A DNA stretch of 49,627 nt from positions 1 through 49,627 of the forward strand of contig JAFWAA010000063.1 in NCBI GenBank assembly GCA_017507905.1. The letters run 5' to 3'. A model generated the notes under the pieces. That model was given only the letters and a program-made list of their open reading frames with translations, searched no databases and was not told the origin of the DNA. Origin of the DNA: Clostridia bacterium (GTDB taxonomy: Bacteria; Bacillota; Clostridia; Oscillospirales; CAG-272). The position numbers were made by a program, and so were the translations under genes. This document shows positions 40,849 through 49,501 of this stretch, one piece after another (positions within the stretch are counted from its first letter, which is position 1; each line of letters opens with the position of its first letter).

Positions 40849-40885
40849 GGAGGAAGAAAATACGGAAAAAGGGGAGATGAACGCC

Positions 40886-42523
40886 ATGAGAAAGGCCTAT
40901 TCGCTGGGCATCGATTTCGGTACGCTTTCGGCGCGAGCCGTGCTGATGCGTCTGAAGGACGGTCACGTGGTGGCCGAGGCGATCTACGACTATCCGCATG
41001 GCGTGATGGACGAGACTCTGCCGAGCGGAAGGCGTCTTCCGCCGCAGTTTGCTCTTCAGCACCCGAACGATTACCGCGAGGCCCTTCGGCAGGTGGTGAG
41101 CAGGGTGATCGCCAAGGCGGAGATCCGCGCCGAGGAGATCTCGGGCGTGGGCATTGATTTTACCGCCTGCACGCTTCTTTCGCTGAACGAATACGGCGAG
41201 CCGCTTTGCCTCAGTCCCGCCTTTGCGGACGAGCCCCTCTCCTATGCGCTTCTCTGGAAGCATCACGGTGCGCAAGGGTATGCCGACCGCATGAATCGGG
41301 TGGCGCTGGAGCGAAAGGAGGAGTGGCTGCCCTTTATCGGGGGCAAGGTGTCCTCGGAGTCGGTCTTCCCGAAGGTCCTGCAGATCCTCAACGAGGCCCC
41401 GAAGCTTTATGCGGCCACGCACCGCTTCGTCGAGGCAGGGGATTGGATCACCTTTTTGCTTACGGGACGGGAGACGCACAGCCGCAATATTGCAGGCTAT
41501 AAGGCACAGTACGTTCTGGACGCCTATCCCACGGAGGACTATCTCTGCGCCGTGGATCCGCGGCTGAAGGGCTTGCTTGGCGGAAAGATCTCAACGAACG
41601 TGATCCCGCTGTCCTCTTGCGTTGGGCGAGTGAGCGAGGAGGGGGCGATCCTCTCGGGACTTGCCAAAGGAACTCCCGTAGCTCCTGCGATGATCGATGC
41701 GCAGGCCGCTATTCCCGCACTGCATCTGCGTGAGGAGGGCGACCTTCTTGCCGTGATCGGAACGTCGGCCTGCTATATCCTCCATTCGGCACGAAAATGC
41801 AACGTTCCCTGCGTGTTCGGCGCGGCCAAGGGCGTTGTCTACCCCGAGCTTTACACCTATGAAGCCGGGCAGGCGGGACTTGGCGACAGCTTTGACTGGT
41901 TCGTGCGCAACTGCCTTCCCGCGTCCTACCTTGCCGAGGCCGAGGAGCGTGGGATTGACGCTCACGCGCTTCTGCGCGAAAAGGCGGAGCGGCTTTCGGT
42001 TGGCGAGAGCGGACTTCTGGCCATGGATTGGTTCAACGGCGATCGCTCGCTCAAGAATGACAGCCTTTCCTCCATGCTTCTCGGCCTGACCGTCAGGACC
42101 AAGCCGGAGGAGATCTACCGTGCGCTGATCGAGGCGACCGCCTTTGGCGCACGCCGCATCGTCGAGGATTTCGGCGCGAGCGGCATCACGGTCCGCCGCA
42201 TTCTCGCCACGGGCGGAATTGCGTGGAAGGACCCGATGATGATGCAGATCCTTGCCGACGTTACGGGGCTTGAGGTCGCGGTCGGCGGCATGAAGCAGGC
42301 GGGCGCGCGGGGAAGTGCGATCCTCGGTGCGGCCGTTGGAGGTGGTTTTTCGGATCTTTCCGCCGCCGCCAAGCATTTTGCGCTTCCGCCAAAGGCGGTC
42401 TATCAGCCAAATCCCGAGGCGCAGGAGGCCTATAACGCGCTCTACTGGGAGTATTGCACGCTCTACGAGCAGTTTGGAAACGAAAACAGCATTCTTTGCC
42501 GCTTGAACCGTCGCAGGAAGTGA
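40886..42523 (+). CDS. araB: Ribulokinase (FGGY family)
   Basis: Phosphorylates ribulose in pentose breakdown. The 545-residue protein has the FGGY N-terminal SLGIDFGTLSARAVLMRLKDG, then GVGIDFTACTLLSLNEYG and LLWKHHGAQGYADRMN, blocks typical of AraB. AVIGTSACYILHS and the FGGY signature region with MDWFNGDRSLKNDSLSSMLL and RILATGGIAWKDPMMMQILA follow. I chose the ATG at 40886, nine bases after GGGGAG; one at 40877 is too close. No araA, araD or AraR gene is near, so the kinase may use another ketopentose. The next gene is 41 bases away. Confidence 0.9.
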   Translation: MRKAYSLGIDFGTLSARAVLMRLKDGHVVAEAIYDYPHGVMDETLPSGRRLPPQFALQHPNDYREALRQVVSRVIAKAEIRAEEISGVGIDFTACTLLSLNEYGEPLCLSPAFADEPLSYALLWKHHGAQGYADRMNRVALERKEEWLPFIGGKVSSESVFPKVLQILNEAPKLYAATHRFVEAGDWITFLLTGRETHSRNIAGYKAQYVLDAYPTEDYLCAVDPRLKGLLGGKISTNVIPLSSCVGRVSEEGAILSGLAKGTPVAPAMIDAQAAIPALHLREEGDLLAVIGTSACYILHSARKCNVPCVFGAAKGVVYPELYTYEAGQAGLGDSFDWFVRNCLPASYLAEAEERGIDAHALLREKAERLSVGESGLLAMDWFNGDRSLKNDSLSSMLLGLTVRTKPEEIYRALIEATAFGARRIVEDFGASGITVRRILATGGIAWKDPMMMQILADVTGLEVAVGGMKQAGARGSAILGAAVGGGFSDLSAAAKHFALPPKAVYQPNPEAQEAYNALYWEYCTLYEQFGNENSILCRLNRRRK

Positions 42524-42564
42524 TCCTGCAGACGCTTAAATACAAGAACAAAAAGGAGACTACG

Positions 42565-43248
42565 ATGAAAAAGCTGAAACAAATTCTTTGGGGCGCGATC
42601 CTGGTTGCGATCGGCGTGATCTGGTTGTTGGACGTTTGCGGCGTTGCCGATATTGACGTCTTCTTCAAGGGCTGGTGGACCATGTTCATCATTTTGCCCT
42701 GCGGCATCGGTCTGATCACCGAGCGAGACAAGATGGGCAACCTGATCGGTCTTTGCGTTGGCGTGATCCTGCTGCTCGGCACGCGCGACATTCTGCCCTT
42801 CGATCTGCTCTGGAAGATCTTCCTGCCCGTGGTGGTGATCTTCATCGGATTGCGCATGATCCTTCGGGATTTCTTCCGCAAGTCGGCGAAGAAGAAGCAG
42901 ATCAAGCTCGACCGCGGAGCGCCGGGCACCAAGGAGTTTTGCGCAACCTTCTCGGGCCAGAACATCAGCTATGACGGCATGGTCTTTGAGGGCGCGGAGC
43001 TGACCGCCGTCTTTGGCGGCATCAAGTGCGATCTGCGCGGCGCGATCCTTGAGCATGACGTGGCGATCGAGGTCAACGCGATCTTTGGCGGCGTGGATCT
43101 GCTCCTGCCGGAGAACGTCAACGTTCAGATCGATTCCGACTCGATTTTTGGCGGAACCTCGGATAAGACGAGACATACCAACGTCGACGGCGCGGTGACC
43201 GTCTTTATCGACAGCACCTGCGTCTTTGGAGGCTTGGACATCAAATGA
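42565..43248 (+). CDS. LiaF-like membrane protein
   Basis: A 227-residue protein. The first 105 residues contain four hydrophobic segments (for example LWGAILVAIGVIWLLDVCGV and LIGLCVGVILLLGTRDILPF), a LiaI/LiaF-type transmembrane domain. The C-terminal half is the LiaF ligand-like domain, with the repeated phrase FGGIKCDLRGA, IFGGVDLLLPENVNVQIDSD and FGGLDIK. LiaF controls the LiaRS envelope-stress response in Bacillus, but no kinase or regulator gene is near. AAAAGGAG precedes the ATG. The stop overlaps the next gene by four bases. Confidence 0.88.
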   Translation: MKKLKQILWGAILVAIGVIWLLDVCGVADIDVFFKGWWTMFIILPCGIGLITERDKMGNLIGLCVGVILLLGTRDILPFDLLWKIFLPVVVIFIGLRMILRDFFRKSAKKKQIKLDRGAPGTKEFCATFSGQNISYDGMVFEGAELTAVFGGIKCDLRGAILEHDVAIEVNAIFGGVDLLLPENVNVQIDSDSIFGGTSDKTRHTNVDGAVTVFIDSTCVFGGLDIK

Positions 43249-44093
43249 CGCAGACGCAAAGGATCATCAAATACTGCGCGCTTGCCCTGGCGGGCTTGAT
43301 CATTGCTACGATGATCGGCGGCGTCATTCAGCTTTTTGCGCGCCTGGCGAGCGTGGATCGGGAGAAGGAGCTTCTGGACGCGCCCACAGAGCTTGCGATC
43401 GAGCAGGGCGGAAGCGCGCTGACCTCCCTTAGGATCGAGCTTTTTGCCACCAAGCTGACTGTTTGCCGCGGAGACGCGCTGGGGATCGTGACGAACGATC
43501 CTTCCATTACGGCAGTTCTTGAAGAAGGAGAGCTTTTCTTGGCAGAGCCCAAGCGAAAAACCTCGTTTTTGGCAATGCAGATCGGATCGACAAGCTCCAA
43601 GGTCGGGGAACTGACCCTGACGCTTCCCGAGATCCTCTTTGACCGATTGGCGCTTTCTGCCGACGTGGGCGAGGTGAACATCGATCGTATTGCCGCCAAG
43701 CAGGCAACGCTGAATTTTGGCGTTGGTGACGTGGTCATCGACAGCCTTTCGATCACCCAATCGGGCGAGATCGATTGCGGCGTTGGCGATCTGACGGTTC
43801 GAAGCGGCGCTCTGCAGAACGTCTCGCTGGATATGGGGATCGGTGAGACCGTGATCTCTGCCGCTTTCAGCGGCGAAACCGACGTGGATCTCGGCATCGG
43901 AAGCGCACAGCTGACCGTGCGCGGACGTGCAGAGGAGTATTCCGTCACCGTGGAGAAGGGCATTGGAAGTGCTGCGCTTGACGGCGAGCGTGTCGCGGAC
44001 GGAAAAACCTACGGAGACGGAGCCCATTCCATTCGGATCGACGGTGGGATCGGCTCGATCGAGCTGAATTTTGTGGAGGACGAGAACGAATGA
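43245..44093 (+). CDS. DUF4097-type (LiaG-like) membrane protein
   Basis: A 282-residue protein with one N-terminal span (about residues 9-33, ALALAGLIIATMIGGVIQLF). The rest is a repetitive beta-helix-like domain typical of DUF4097: phrases VGEVNIDRI, VGDVVIDSLSI, VGDLTVRSG, IGETVISAAF and IGSAQLTV recur. It is probably exposed outside the membrane. It is coupled on both sides by ATGA overlaps. LiaG proteins have the same plan and neighbourhood; a role in sensing or stress is inferred. Confidence 0.85.
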   Translation: MTQTQRIIKYCALALAGLIIATMIGGVIQLFARLASVDREKELLDAPTELAIEQGGSALTSLRIELFATKLTVCRGDALGIVTNDPSITAVLEEGELFLAEPKRKTSFLAMQIGSTSSKVGELTLTLPEILFDRLALSADVGEVNIDRIAAKQATLNFGVGDVVIDSLSITQSGEIDCGVGDLTVRSGALQNVSLDMGIGETVISAAFSGETDVDLGIGSAQLTVRGRAEEYSVTVEKGIGSAALDGERVADGKTYGDGAHSIRIDGGIGSIELNFVEDENE

Positions 44094-44578
44094 ACATTCG
44101 GCCCGCAAGGACGGAGGAGCTCTCCCGCATTGAGGAGATTTATGCCTCGGCGCGCGTCTTTATGCGCGAGCAGGGAAATCCAAATCAATGGCGGACGCAG
44201 TATCCGCCGTCGGAATTGCTCCTTGCCGATATTGCCGCGGAGCGTCTTTACGTATGCGAGGAGGAGGGAGAGCTGCTGGGCGTATTCTACTTTGCCCTTG
44301 GAGAGGATCCCACCTATCGCGTCATTGAGGACGGCGCGTGGCTCTCGGATACGCCCTACGGCGTGATCCACCGCATCGCGGTTGCGGCGCGCGGACGCGG
44401 CGTGGCGAGCTTTTGCTTTGCACATTGTTTCTCGCGTTGTCACAACCTTCGCATCGACACGCATCAAGACAATCTTCCCATGCAGCGCGCACTGGAGAAG
44501 AACGGCTTTGTCCGTTGCGGGATCATTCATCTGGAAAATGGAGAAGCGCGCATCGCCTACCAAAAAGAGGAAGACTGA
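44090..44578 (+). CDS. GNAT-family N-acetyltransferase
   Basis: A 162-residue acetyl-CoA-dependent acetyltransferase. It starts NIRPARTEELSRIEEIYASA, and has the coenzyme A-binding strand and loop IHRIAVAARGRGVASFCF, followed by LRIDTHQDNLPMQRALEKNGF, which is typical of small-molecule GNATs. The substrate is not apparent. It overlaps the DUF4097 gene by four bases, so it belongs to the envelope-stress-like operon, and a terminator follows. Confidence 0.92.
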   Translation: MNIRPARTEELSRIEEIYASARVFMREQGNPNQWRTQYPPSELLLADIAAERLYVCEEEGELLGVFYFALGEDPTYRVIEDGAWLSDTPYGVIHRIAVAARGRGVASFCFAHCFSRCHNLRIDTHQDNLPMQRALEKNGFVRCGIIHLENGEARIAYQKEED

Positions 44579-44600
44579 CCAAAAGAGAATTGAAAATTCG

Positions 44601-44637
44601 GCTGTCGGGGCAATTGCCCCGACAGCTCTTTTTTTTT
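44601..44637 (+). terminator. Terminator after the GNAT gene
   Basis: A perfect 11-bp stem (GCTGTCGGGGC / GCCCCGACAGC) with loop AATT, followed by T, C and nine T. Confidence 0.95.
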
Positions 44638-44705
44638 GCGCAAGGAAAGGGCGTGATGTGGGTATACTAAACGGAAAACCACGCATGAAACAGGGGGATA
44701 TCAAG

Positions 44706-46514
44706 ATGAAAAGATCGGGAATTGGGCTCCTGCGAAGGATCAAGCACTCCGCGCTCGTTTTGCGCGCACGGATCGTGCTTCACCGTTTGCGTTCGGGAAG
44801 GCTTGGACAGCAGTTGCTTAGGCTGCGGCAAAGGCTGCCCGGCTCGGCGCGGCCGCACTATGGGTGGCGGGAGCTTCGGCGTATGCAAAGCACCGTTTTT
44901 CGCGATCCTCCGCGGATCAGCCTGCTCGTGCCTCTTTACCGCACACCGCGCCGCTATCTGCGCGCCATGATCCGCTCGGTGCTAAGGCAGGTCTATCCGC
45001 ACTGGGAGCTTTGCCTTGCCGACGGAAGCGGAGGACGGGGGCTGTCCGACGCCGTTTCGCGCTATTCGAAGGGGGATACGCGGATACGCTACTGCCGTCT
45101 TGAGGAAAATCTCGGCATCAGCGAGAACACCAACGCCGCCCTCGCGCTTGCCACGGGAGACTATCTCGCCCTTCTTGACCATGACGATCTGCTCGACCGA
45201 CGGGCACTTTTTTGCGTAGCCTCGGCTATTGCAGAGAGCGGCGCGGATCTTCTGTATACCGACGAGGCCACCTTTCGCCATACGCCGCTGGACGCCTTTT
45301 GCGCACATTACAAGCCGGATTTTTCCCCCGATCTTCTGCGAAGCTACAACTATATCTGCCACCTGGCCGTCTTTTCAAAGGGATTGCTTGAGCGCGCCCG
45401 AGGAGGGCTTCGACGGGAATACGACGGCAGCCAGGACTACGATCTGCTCCTGCGTCTTTCGGAGAAAGCCGAATGCATTCGCCATATTCCGCAGGTGCTC
45501 TACTATTGGCGCGCGCATAAGGGGTCTGTTGCCGCAGACCCTAAGGCAAAGCCTTATGCCGTGGAGAGTGCCAAGCGGGCCCTTGAGGCGCACCTTGCAC
45601 GCATGGGCCTTTCGGGCAGGGTAGAGGAGGGACGCGTGCCCACCACCTACCGCATTCGGTACACCCTTTCGCAAACGCCCCTCGTCTCCTTGCTCGTTCC
45701 GAGCAGCAACGCCTGTGACCTGCTCGCGCGATGCCTCGATTCGGTCACCTTGCGCACCACCTATCCGCGCTATGAGATCCTCGTGGTCGAAAACAACACC
45801 TCGCCCGAGCAGCTTGCCTTTTATGAGGCTTTGCCCAGGCGCTATCCGCAGGTGCGGCTTTTGCACTTCTCGGGGGAGTTTGATTACTCGGCCATCAACA
45901 ATTTTGCGCTTGCTCACGCCAAAGGGGAGTACGTCATTCTCCTCAACAACGACGTCGAGATCCTGACTCCCTCGTGGATCGAGGAAATGCTGATGCTTGG
46001 GCAGAGAGAGGACGTGGGTGCCGTGGGAGCGCTGCTTTACTATCCTGACGACACGGTCCAGCACGCGGGCGTGATCCTCGGCATTGGCGGGATCGCAGGG
46101 CACGCGCACAAGCATTTTCCGCGCGGAGCAACGGGGTATTTTTCCCGCCTTGCCGTGGTGCAGGATCTGAGCGCGGTCACGGGAGCCTGCATGATGGTCA
46201 GAGCCTCGCTTCTGCGCGCGCTCGGAGGGCTTTGCCCCTCGCTTCCCGTGGCCTTTAACGACGTGGACCTCTGCCTGCGCATTCGCAGGGAAGGGTATCT
46301 CGTTGCCTTTACCCCCTACGCCGAGGCCTATCACCACGAGTCGCTCACCCGAGGGGCGGAGGATACGCCCGAAAAGCAGGCGCGCTTTTTGCGCGAGATT
46401 GCCGTCTTCAAGGAGCGATGGGGAGAGGCTTTGGAAAAGGGAGATCCGTATTATCATCCGCGCTTGACCCTTTTGCGGGAGGATTTTTCGCCCAAGCGAG
46501 GACGGGAAGGATAA
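44706..46514 (+). CDS. Glycosyltransferase with two GT2 domains
   Basis: A 602-residue cytoplasmic protein with two family 2 glycosyltransferase domains. The first (about residues 77-300) has ISLLVPLYRTPRRYLRAMI, LALLDHDDLLD with the metal site, and the acceptor region DGSQDYDLLLRL. The second (about 335-560) has VSLLVPSSNACDLLARCLDS, ILVVENN, LLNNDVEIL and VAFNDVDLCLRIRREGY. Such proteins usually build surface polysaccharides by adding two sugars. The ATG at 44706 is eight bases after GGGGG; an in-frame ATG at 44685 lacks a ribosome site. TATACT at 44663 may be its -10, but no good -35 fits. Confidence 0.93.
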   Translation: MKRSGIGLLRRIKHSALVLRARIVLHRLRSGRLGQQLLRLRQRLPGSARPHYGWRELRRMQSTVFRDPPRISLLVPLYRTPRRYLRAMIRSVLRQVYPHWELCLADGSGGRGLSDAVSRYSKGDTRIRYCRLEENLGISENTNAALALATGDYLALLDHDDLLDRRALFCVASAIAESGADLLYTDEATFRHTPLDAFCAHYKPDFSPDLLRSYNYICHLAVFSKGLLERARGGLRREYDGSQDYDLLLRLSEKAECIRHIPQVLYYWRAHKGSVAADPKAKPYAVESAKRALEAHLARMGLSGRVEEGRVPTTYRIRYTLSQTPLVSLLVPSSNACDLLARCLDSVTLRTTYPRYEILVVENNTSPEQLAFYEALPRRYPQVRLLHFSGEFDYSAINNFALAHAKGEYVILLNNDVEILTPSWIEEMLMLGQREDVGAVGALLYYPDDTVQHAGVILGIGGIAGHAHKHFPRGATGYFSRLAVVQDLSAVTGACMMVRASLLRALGGLCPSLPVAFNDVDLCLRIRREGYLVAFTPYAEAYHHESLTRGAEDTPEKQARFLREIAVFKERWGEALEKGDPYYHPRLTLLREDFSPKRGREG

Positions 46515-46528
46515 AAAATGGAAAAAGA

Positions 46529-46544
46529 TGTTGACAAGTCAACA
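46529..46544 (+). promoter_or_regulatory. Operator 1 of marR (over the -35)
   Basis: Perfect 16-bp palindrome TGTTGACAAGTCAACA. It overlaps the -35 TTGACA. Confidence 0.88.
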
Positions 46545-46559
46545 TTTGTGTGCTATAAT
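46531..46559 (+). promoter_or_regulatory. Sigma-A promoter of the marR-acyl-CoA synthetase operon
   Basis: TTGACA, 17 bases, TATAAT with TGC before the -10; perfect consensus hexamers. Confidence 0.93.
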
Positions 46560-46569
46560 AGGCATAGAT

Positions 46570-46585
46570 TGTTGACAGGTCAACA
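46570..46585 (+). promoter_or_regulatory. Operator 2 of marR (leader)
   Basis: Second 16-bp palindrome TGTTGACAGGTCAACA, differing from operator 1 only in the second central base. It lies 41 bp from operator 1, about four helical turns, and just upstream of the GGAGG site. Confidence 0.88.
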
Positions 46586-46599
46586 TTTAAGGAGGAAGC

Positions 46600-47073
46600 A
46601 TGGAGAAGGACCGTTTTATTCGTTTTGCGCTTCTGATCGGAGGCGTAAACAAGCATTTGCAGCGCATCAAGATCGACAATGCCGCCGAGATCGGCATTAA
46701 GGGCGTGCACGCCTTCTGGCTCTACGAGCTTTACACCCATCCCGAGGGCATGACGGCCAGTGAGCTGGCAAGCCGCGCCATGATCGACCGCTCGCTGATC
46801 TCGCGCGAGATCGATCTGCTCAAGCGCAACGAGATCGTTGCCGTGAAGAGCGAGGCGGGGAAGCGCTCCTACAACGCAAAGCTTTACCTGACCGACCGCG
46901 GAAAGCTTCTGGCACAGCGCATCGGCGATCTGGCGCTTCGCTATCAGCGCGAGATCGACCGCGACATCGGCGAGGAGGAGCTGCAAGCCTTTTATTCCAC
47001 TCTGGAAAAGCTAAATCGCAATTTTGCACGCGTCAACGGCGAGCTCTCCCGCTTTGCCGAGCGCGACCAATAA
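46600..47073 (+). CDS. MarR-family transcriptional regulator
   Basis: A 157-residue winged-helix regulator. The DNA-binding region reads GMTASELASRAMIDRSLISR (recognition helix) followed by EIDLLKRNEIVAVKSEAGKRSYNAKLYLTDRGK (wing). N- and C-terminal helices form the dimer. AAGGAGG precedes the ATG. Two perfect palindromes at its promoter predict autorepression released by a ligand. The next gene, 33 bases on, encodes an acyl-CoA synthetase, so the signal could be a fatty or aromatic acid or its CoA ester; this is inference. Confidence 0.93.
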   Translation: MEKDRFIRFALLIGGVNKHLQRIKIDNAAEIGIKGVHAFWLYELYTHPEGMTASELASRAMIDRSLISREIDLLKRNEIVAVKSEAGKRSYNAKLYLTDRGKLLAQRIGDLALRYQREIDRDIGEEELQAFYSTLEKLNRNFARVNGELSRFAERDQ

Positions 47074-47106
47074 TCGGGAATCTTCCCAACCACGCATGGA
47101 GGTTTT

Positions 47107-48807
47107 ATGAAACAGTATCCGCTTTATCCTGCCGAGAGCTACGCGACCGTCCGCGAGATGATGGAATCGGTCGCTAAGAAGTATGAGGATCGCATCGCCT
47201 ATTCCTACCGCAAGCGTCCGAGCGACGCCGAGGCGGTTCGCATCTCCTATCCCGAGCTGCGCGAGGACGTTGCCGCGCTTTGCACGTCCATTCACCGTAA
47301 CGGGCTGACGCACGCGCATATTGCCCTGATCGGCAAGCTTTCTTACCCTTGGGTATGCTCCTATTTTTCCATTCTTGCCGTCGGTGCCGTGATCGTTCCG
47401 CTTGATCCCGACTGGACCGCCGAGGATCTTGCCGCCACGGTTAAGCGTGCCGACTGCTCGGCCGTATTCTGCTCGGCGGAGATCGAGAAGACCAAGCTTT
47501 CCGCGATCCTTGCCGTCACGGGCATTTCCACCGTGGTACGCCTTGACGCCGACGCCGAGGAGGACGACAGCCTTACGGCCTGGATCGGCGAGGGCGCAAA
47601 GCTTCGCCATGCCGGAGATCGCTCCTACGAGAGCACGAGACTTCAGCCCGACGCTATGTCCATGCTGGCCTTTACCTCGGGAACCACGGGTCAGGGCAAG
47701 GGCGTTATGCTCTCGCAAAAGGCCATTCTCTCGGACATCACCGCAGGCACGCAGGTCATTCACGTTACCCCAAAGACGGTTGCCGTCCTGCCCGCGCACC
47801 ACACCTTTGGCTCCAATCTTTCCCTCGTCGGACATCTTTTCCTTGGCGCCGAGATCTACATTTCCTCGGGTATCCGCTACCTGCTCAAGGAGCTCAAGGC
47901 CGAAAAGCCAGGGCATATGGTGCTCGTTCCGCTCTATCTGGAGAGCTTCCGCCGCAGGATCGAGGACGCGATCCGCGAGAAGAAGATGGAGAAGGAGTTC
48001 TCCAACCTCGTCAAGGTGAGCAACGCCCTGCGTAAGACGGGCGTGGACCTTCGCCGCAAGCTGTTCAAGGGGATCCTTGACACCTTTGGCGGCGAGCTTT
48101 CCCTGGTCATCTGCGGCGGCGCGCCTCTGTCGCAGAATCTGATCGAGTTCTTTGACAACATCGGCATCACCATTCTCAACGGCTACGGCATTACCGAGTG
48201 CGCACCCGTGATCGCCGTCAACCGCAACCGCTACCAAAAGCCCGGCCGCGTTGGCATGGTCCTCCCCGTGAACACGGTCAAGATCCGTGAGCCCAACGAG
48301 GAGGGAGAGGGCGAGATCTGCGTCAAGGGAAACAACGTGATGCTCGGCTACTATAAGGATGCCGACGCCACCGAGGCCGCCTTTGACGAGGACGGCTACT
48401 TCCGCACGGGCGACATCGGCTGTCTCGACGAGGAGGGCTGGCTCTCGGTTACGGGACGCATCAAGAACCTCATCATTCTCGCCAACGGCAAGAACGTGTA
48501 TCCCGAGGAGATCGAGTCGGCGCTTTCCTCCATTCCCGGAGTGGCCGACGTGGTGGTCTACGAGGGCATCAGCCGCCGCGGAATCGCCTACAACACCACC
48601 GTGGCCGAGATCTTCCCGAGCGAGGATTACCTCAAGGCGAAGGGAATTGAGGACGCCTACGCCTACTTCCACCCCTTCATTCAGGAGTACAACCGTACGG
48701 CCGTTCCGTACAAGAAGATCGGTCTGCTCAAGGTCCGCACCGAGGATTTTCCCAAGAATACGCTGCGCAAGATCATGCGCTTCCGTATGGACACGAGCAT
48801 CGACTAA
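47107..48807 (+). CDS. Acyl-CoA synthetase (AMP-forming), long-chain type
   Basis: Activates a carboxylic acid with ATP to acyl-AMP and then acyl-CoA. The 566-residue ANL-superfamily protein has LAFTSGTTGQGKGVMLSQ (phosphate loop) near residue 190, VLPAHHTFGS, ILNGYGITECAPVIAVN, and FRTGDIGCLDEEGWLSVTGR with the hinge. IKNLIILANGKNVYPEEIES is the long-chain-type C-terminal block, and NTLRKIMRF holds the catalytic lysine region. No membrane span is seen. GGAGG lies just before the ATG. Co-transcription with marR and the shared palindromes suggest substrate-responsive expression. The exact acid is unknown. Confidence 0.93.
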   Translation: MKQYPLYPAESYATVREMMESVAKKYEDRIAYSYRKRPSDAEAVRISYPELREDVAALCTSIHRNGLTHAHIALIGKLSYPWVCSYFSILAVGAVIVPLDPDWTAEDLAATVKRADCSAVFCSAEIEKTKLSAILAVTGISTVVRLDADAEEDDSLTAWIGEGAKLRHAGDRSYESTRLQPDAMSMLAFTSGTTGQGKGVMLSQKAILSDITAGTQVIHVTPKTVAVLPAHHTFGSNLSLVGHLFLGAEIYISSGIRYLLKELKAEKPGHMVLVPLYLESFRRRIEDAIREKKMEKEFSNLVKVSNALRKTGVDLRRKLFKGILDTFGGELSLVICGGAPLSQNLIEFFDNIGITILNGYGITECAPVIAVNRNRYQKPGRVGMVLPVNTVKIREPNEEGEGEICVKGNNVMLGYYKDADATEAAFDEDGYFRTGDIGCLDEEGWLSVTGRIKNLIILANGKNVYPEEIESALSSIPGVADVVVYEGISRRGIAYNTTVAEIFPSEDYLKAKGIEDAYAYFHPFIQEYNRTAVPYKKIGLLKVRTEDFPKNTLRKIMRFRMDTSID

Positions 48808-48810
48808 GCA

Positions 48811-48849
48811 AAAAGCAGGTGCGCAACCCCGGTTGCCACCTGCTTTTTT
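48811..48849 (+). terminator. Terminator after the acyl-CoA synthetase gene
   Basis: GCAGGTGCGCAACC pairs with GGTTGCCACCTGC (one bulge), followed by six T. Confidence 0.92.
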
Positions 48850-48862
48850 GTTCATTTTCGCA

Positions 48863-48891
48863 TTGACAGAGCCCTCTTGCCGTGGTATAAT
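48863..48891 (+). promoter_or_regulatory. Consensus sigma-A promoter of the DUF5662 gene
   Basis: Perfect TTGACA, 17 bases, TATAAT with TGG before the -10. Confidence 0.92.
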
Positions 48892-48922
48892 AAGCGAAGA
48901 AGGAGAGAGGGGATGAGGAGTC

Positions 48923-49450
48923 ATGGCGCGTCCGTTTGCGCATTTTTATACGGTTACCAAGCACCGCCACCGCGTGATCGCCTATTGCTTTCGGGCAGGG
49001 ATCGGCTGGCAGGGGCTGTTTCATGATCTGTCCAAGTATTCGCCCACCGAGTTTTTGCCCGGGGCGCGCTACTACCAGGGCACGCGAAGCCCCACCGAGC
49101 GCGAGCGGGAGCTTTTTGGCTATTCGGCGGCCTGGATGCACCACAAGGGGCGCAACCGCCATCACTACGAGTATTGGGTGGATCTGAATATGCAGACCAA
49201 GCGCTACGAACCCGTTCCCATGCCCGTGCGCTACGTCAAGGAGATGTTCTGTGACCGCGTGGCGGCGAGCAAGATCTATCAGGGAAAGAACTATACCGAT
49301 TCCGCCGCCTTGGATTACTATTTGCGCGGCCGCGCGCGGGACAAAATGCATCCTGCGACTGCCGATCAGCTTGAGGAATGGCTCATCATGCTCAAGGAAA
49401 AGGGCGAGAAGGAGACCTTCCGCCATATCCGCAAAATTGCAAACCGATAA
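48923..49450 (+). CDS. DUF5662 family protein
   Basis: A 175-residue protein that I assign to DUF5662, of unknown function. The N-terminal part has HRHRVIAYCFRAGIGWQGLF followed by HDLSKYSPTEF, an HD-like metal-site pattern with further histidines in WMHHKGRNRHHYEYW. MPVRYVKEMFCDRVAASKIY follows. Such residues suggest a metal-dependent hydrolase of the HD type, but I know no proven activity. GAGGAG lies only two bases before the ATG; an AGGAGAG site further upstream gives better spacing. It is a single-gene unit followed by the hairpin array. Confidence 0.85.
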   Translation: MARPFAHFYTVTKHRHRVIAYCFRAGIGWQGLFHDLSKYSPTEFLPGARYYQGTRSPTERERELFGYSAAWMHHKGRNRHHYEYWVDLNMQTKRYEPVPMPVRYVKEMFCDRVAASKIYQGKNYTDSAALDYYLRGRARDKMHPATADQLEEWLIMLKEKGEKETFRHIRKIANR

Positions 49451-49469
49451 AAAGATCCCCGTAAGCGAT

Positions 49470-49501
49470 TGGCGTGATACTCTTATCGGAGTATCACGCC
49501 A
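49470..49501. repeat. 13-bp inverted repeat opening the hairpin array
   Basis: TGGCGTGATACTC and its exact complement GAGTATCACGCCA surround a six-base loop. No T-tract follows, so it is not a standard terminator, although it lies 20 bases past the DUF5662 stop. It shares GTGATA with the spacers of the array. Confidence 0.85.

Noticed and set aside
44642..44668. Promoter for the double glycosyltransferase gene
   Set aside because: TATACT at 44663 is plausible, but the nearest -35-like TTGCGC is 21 bases away, too far for a confident call.
47011..48924. A 637-residue frame opposite the acyl-CoA synthetase gene
   Set aside because: Shadow frame; all conserved adenylation motifs lie on the plus strand.
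49470..49501. Ordinary terminator of the DUF5662 gene
   Set aside because: The stem is strong but no T-run follows on either strand, and it shares sequence with the adjoining array.
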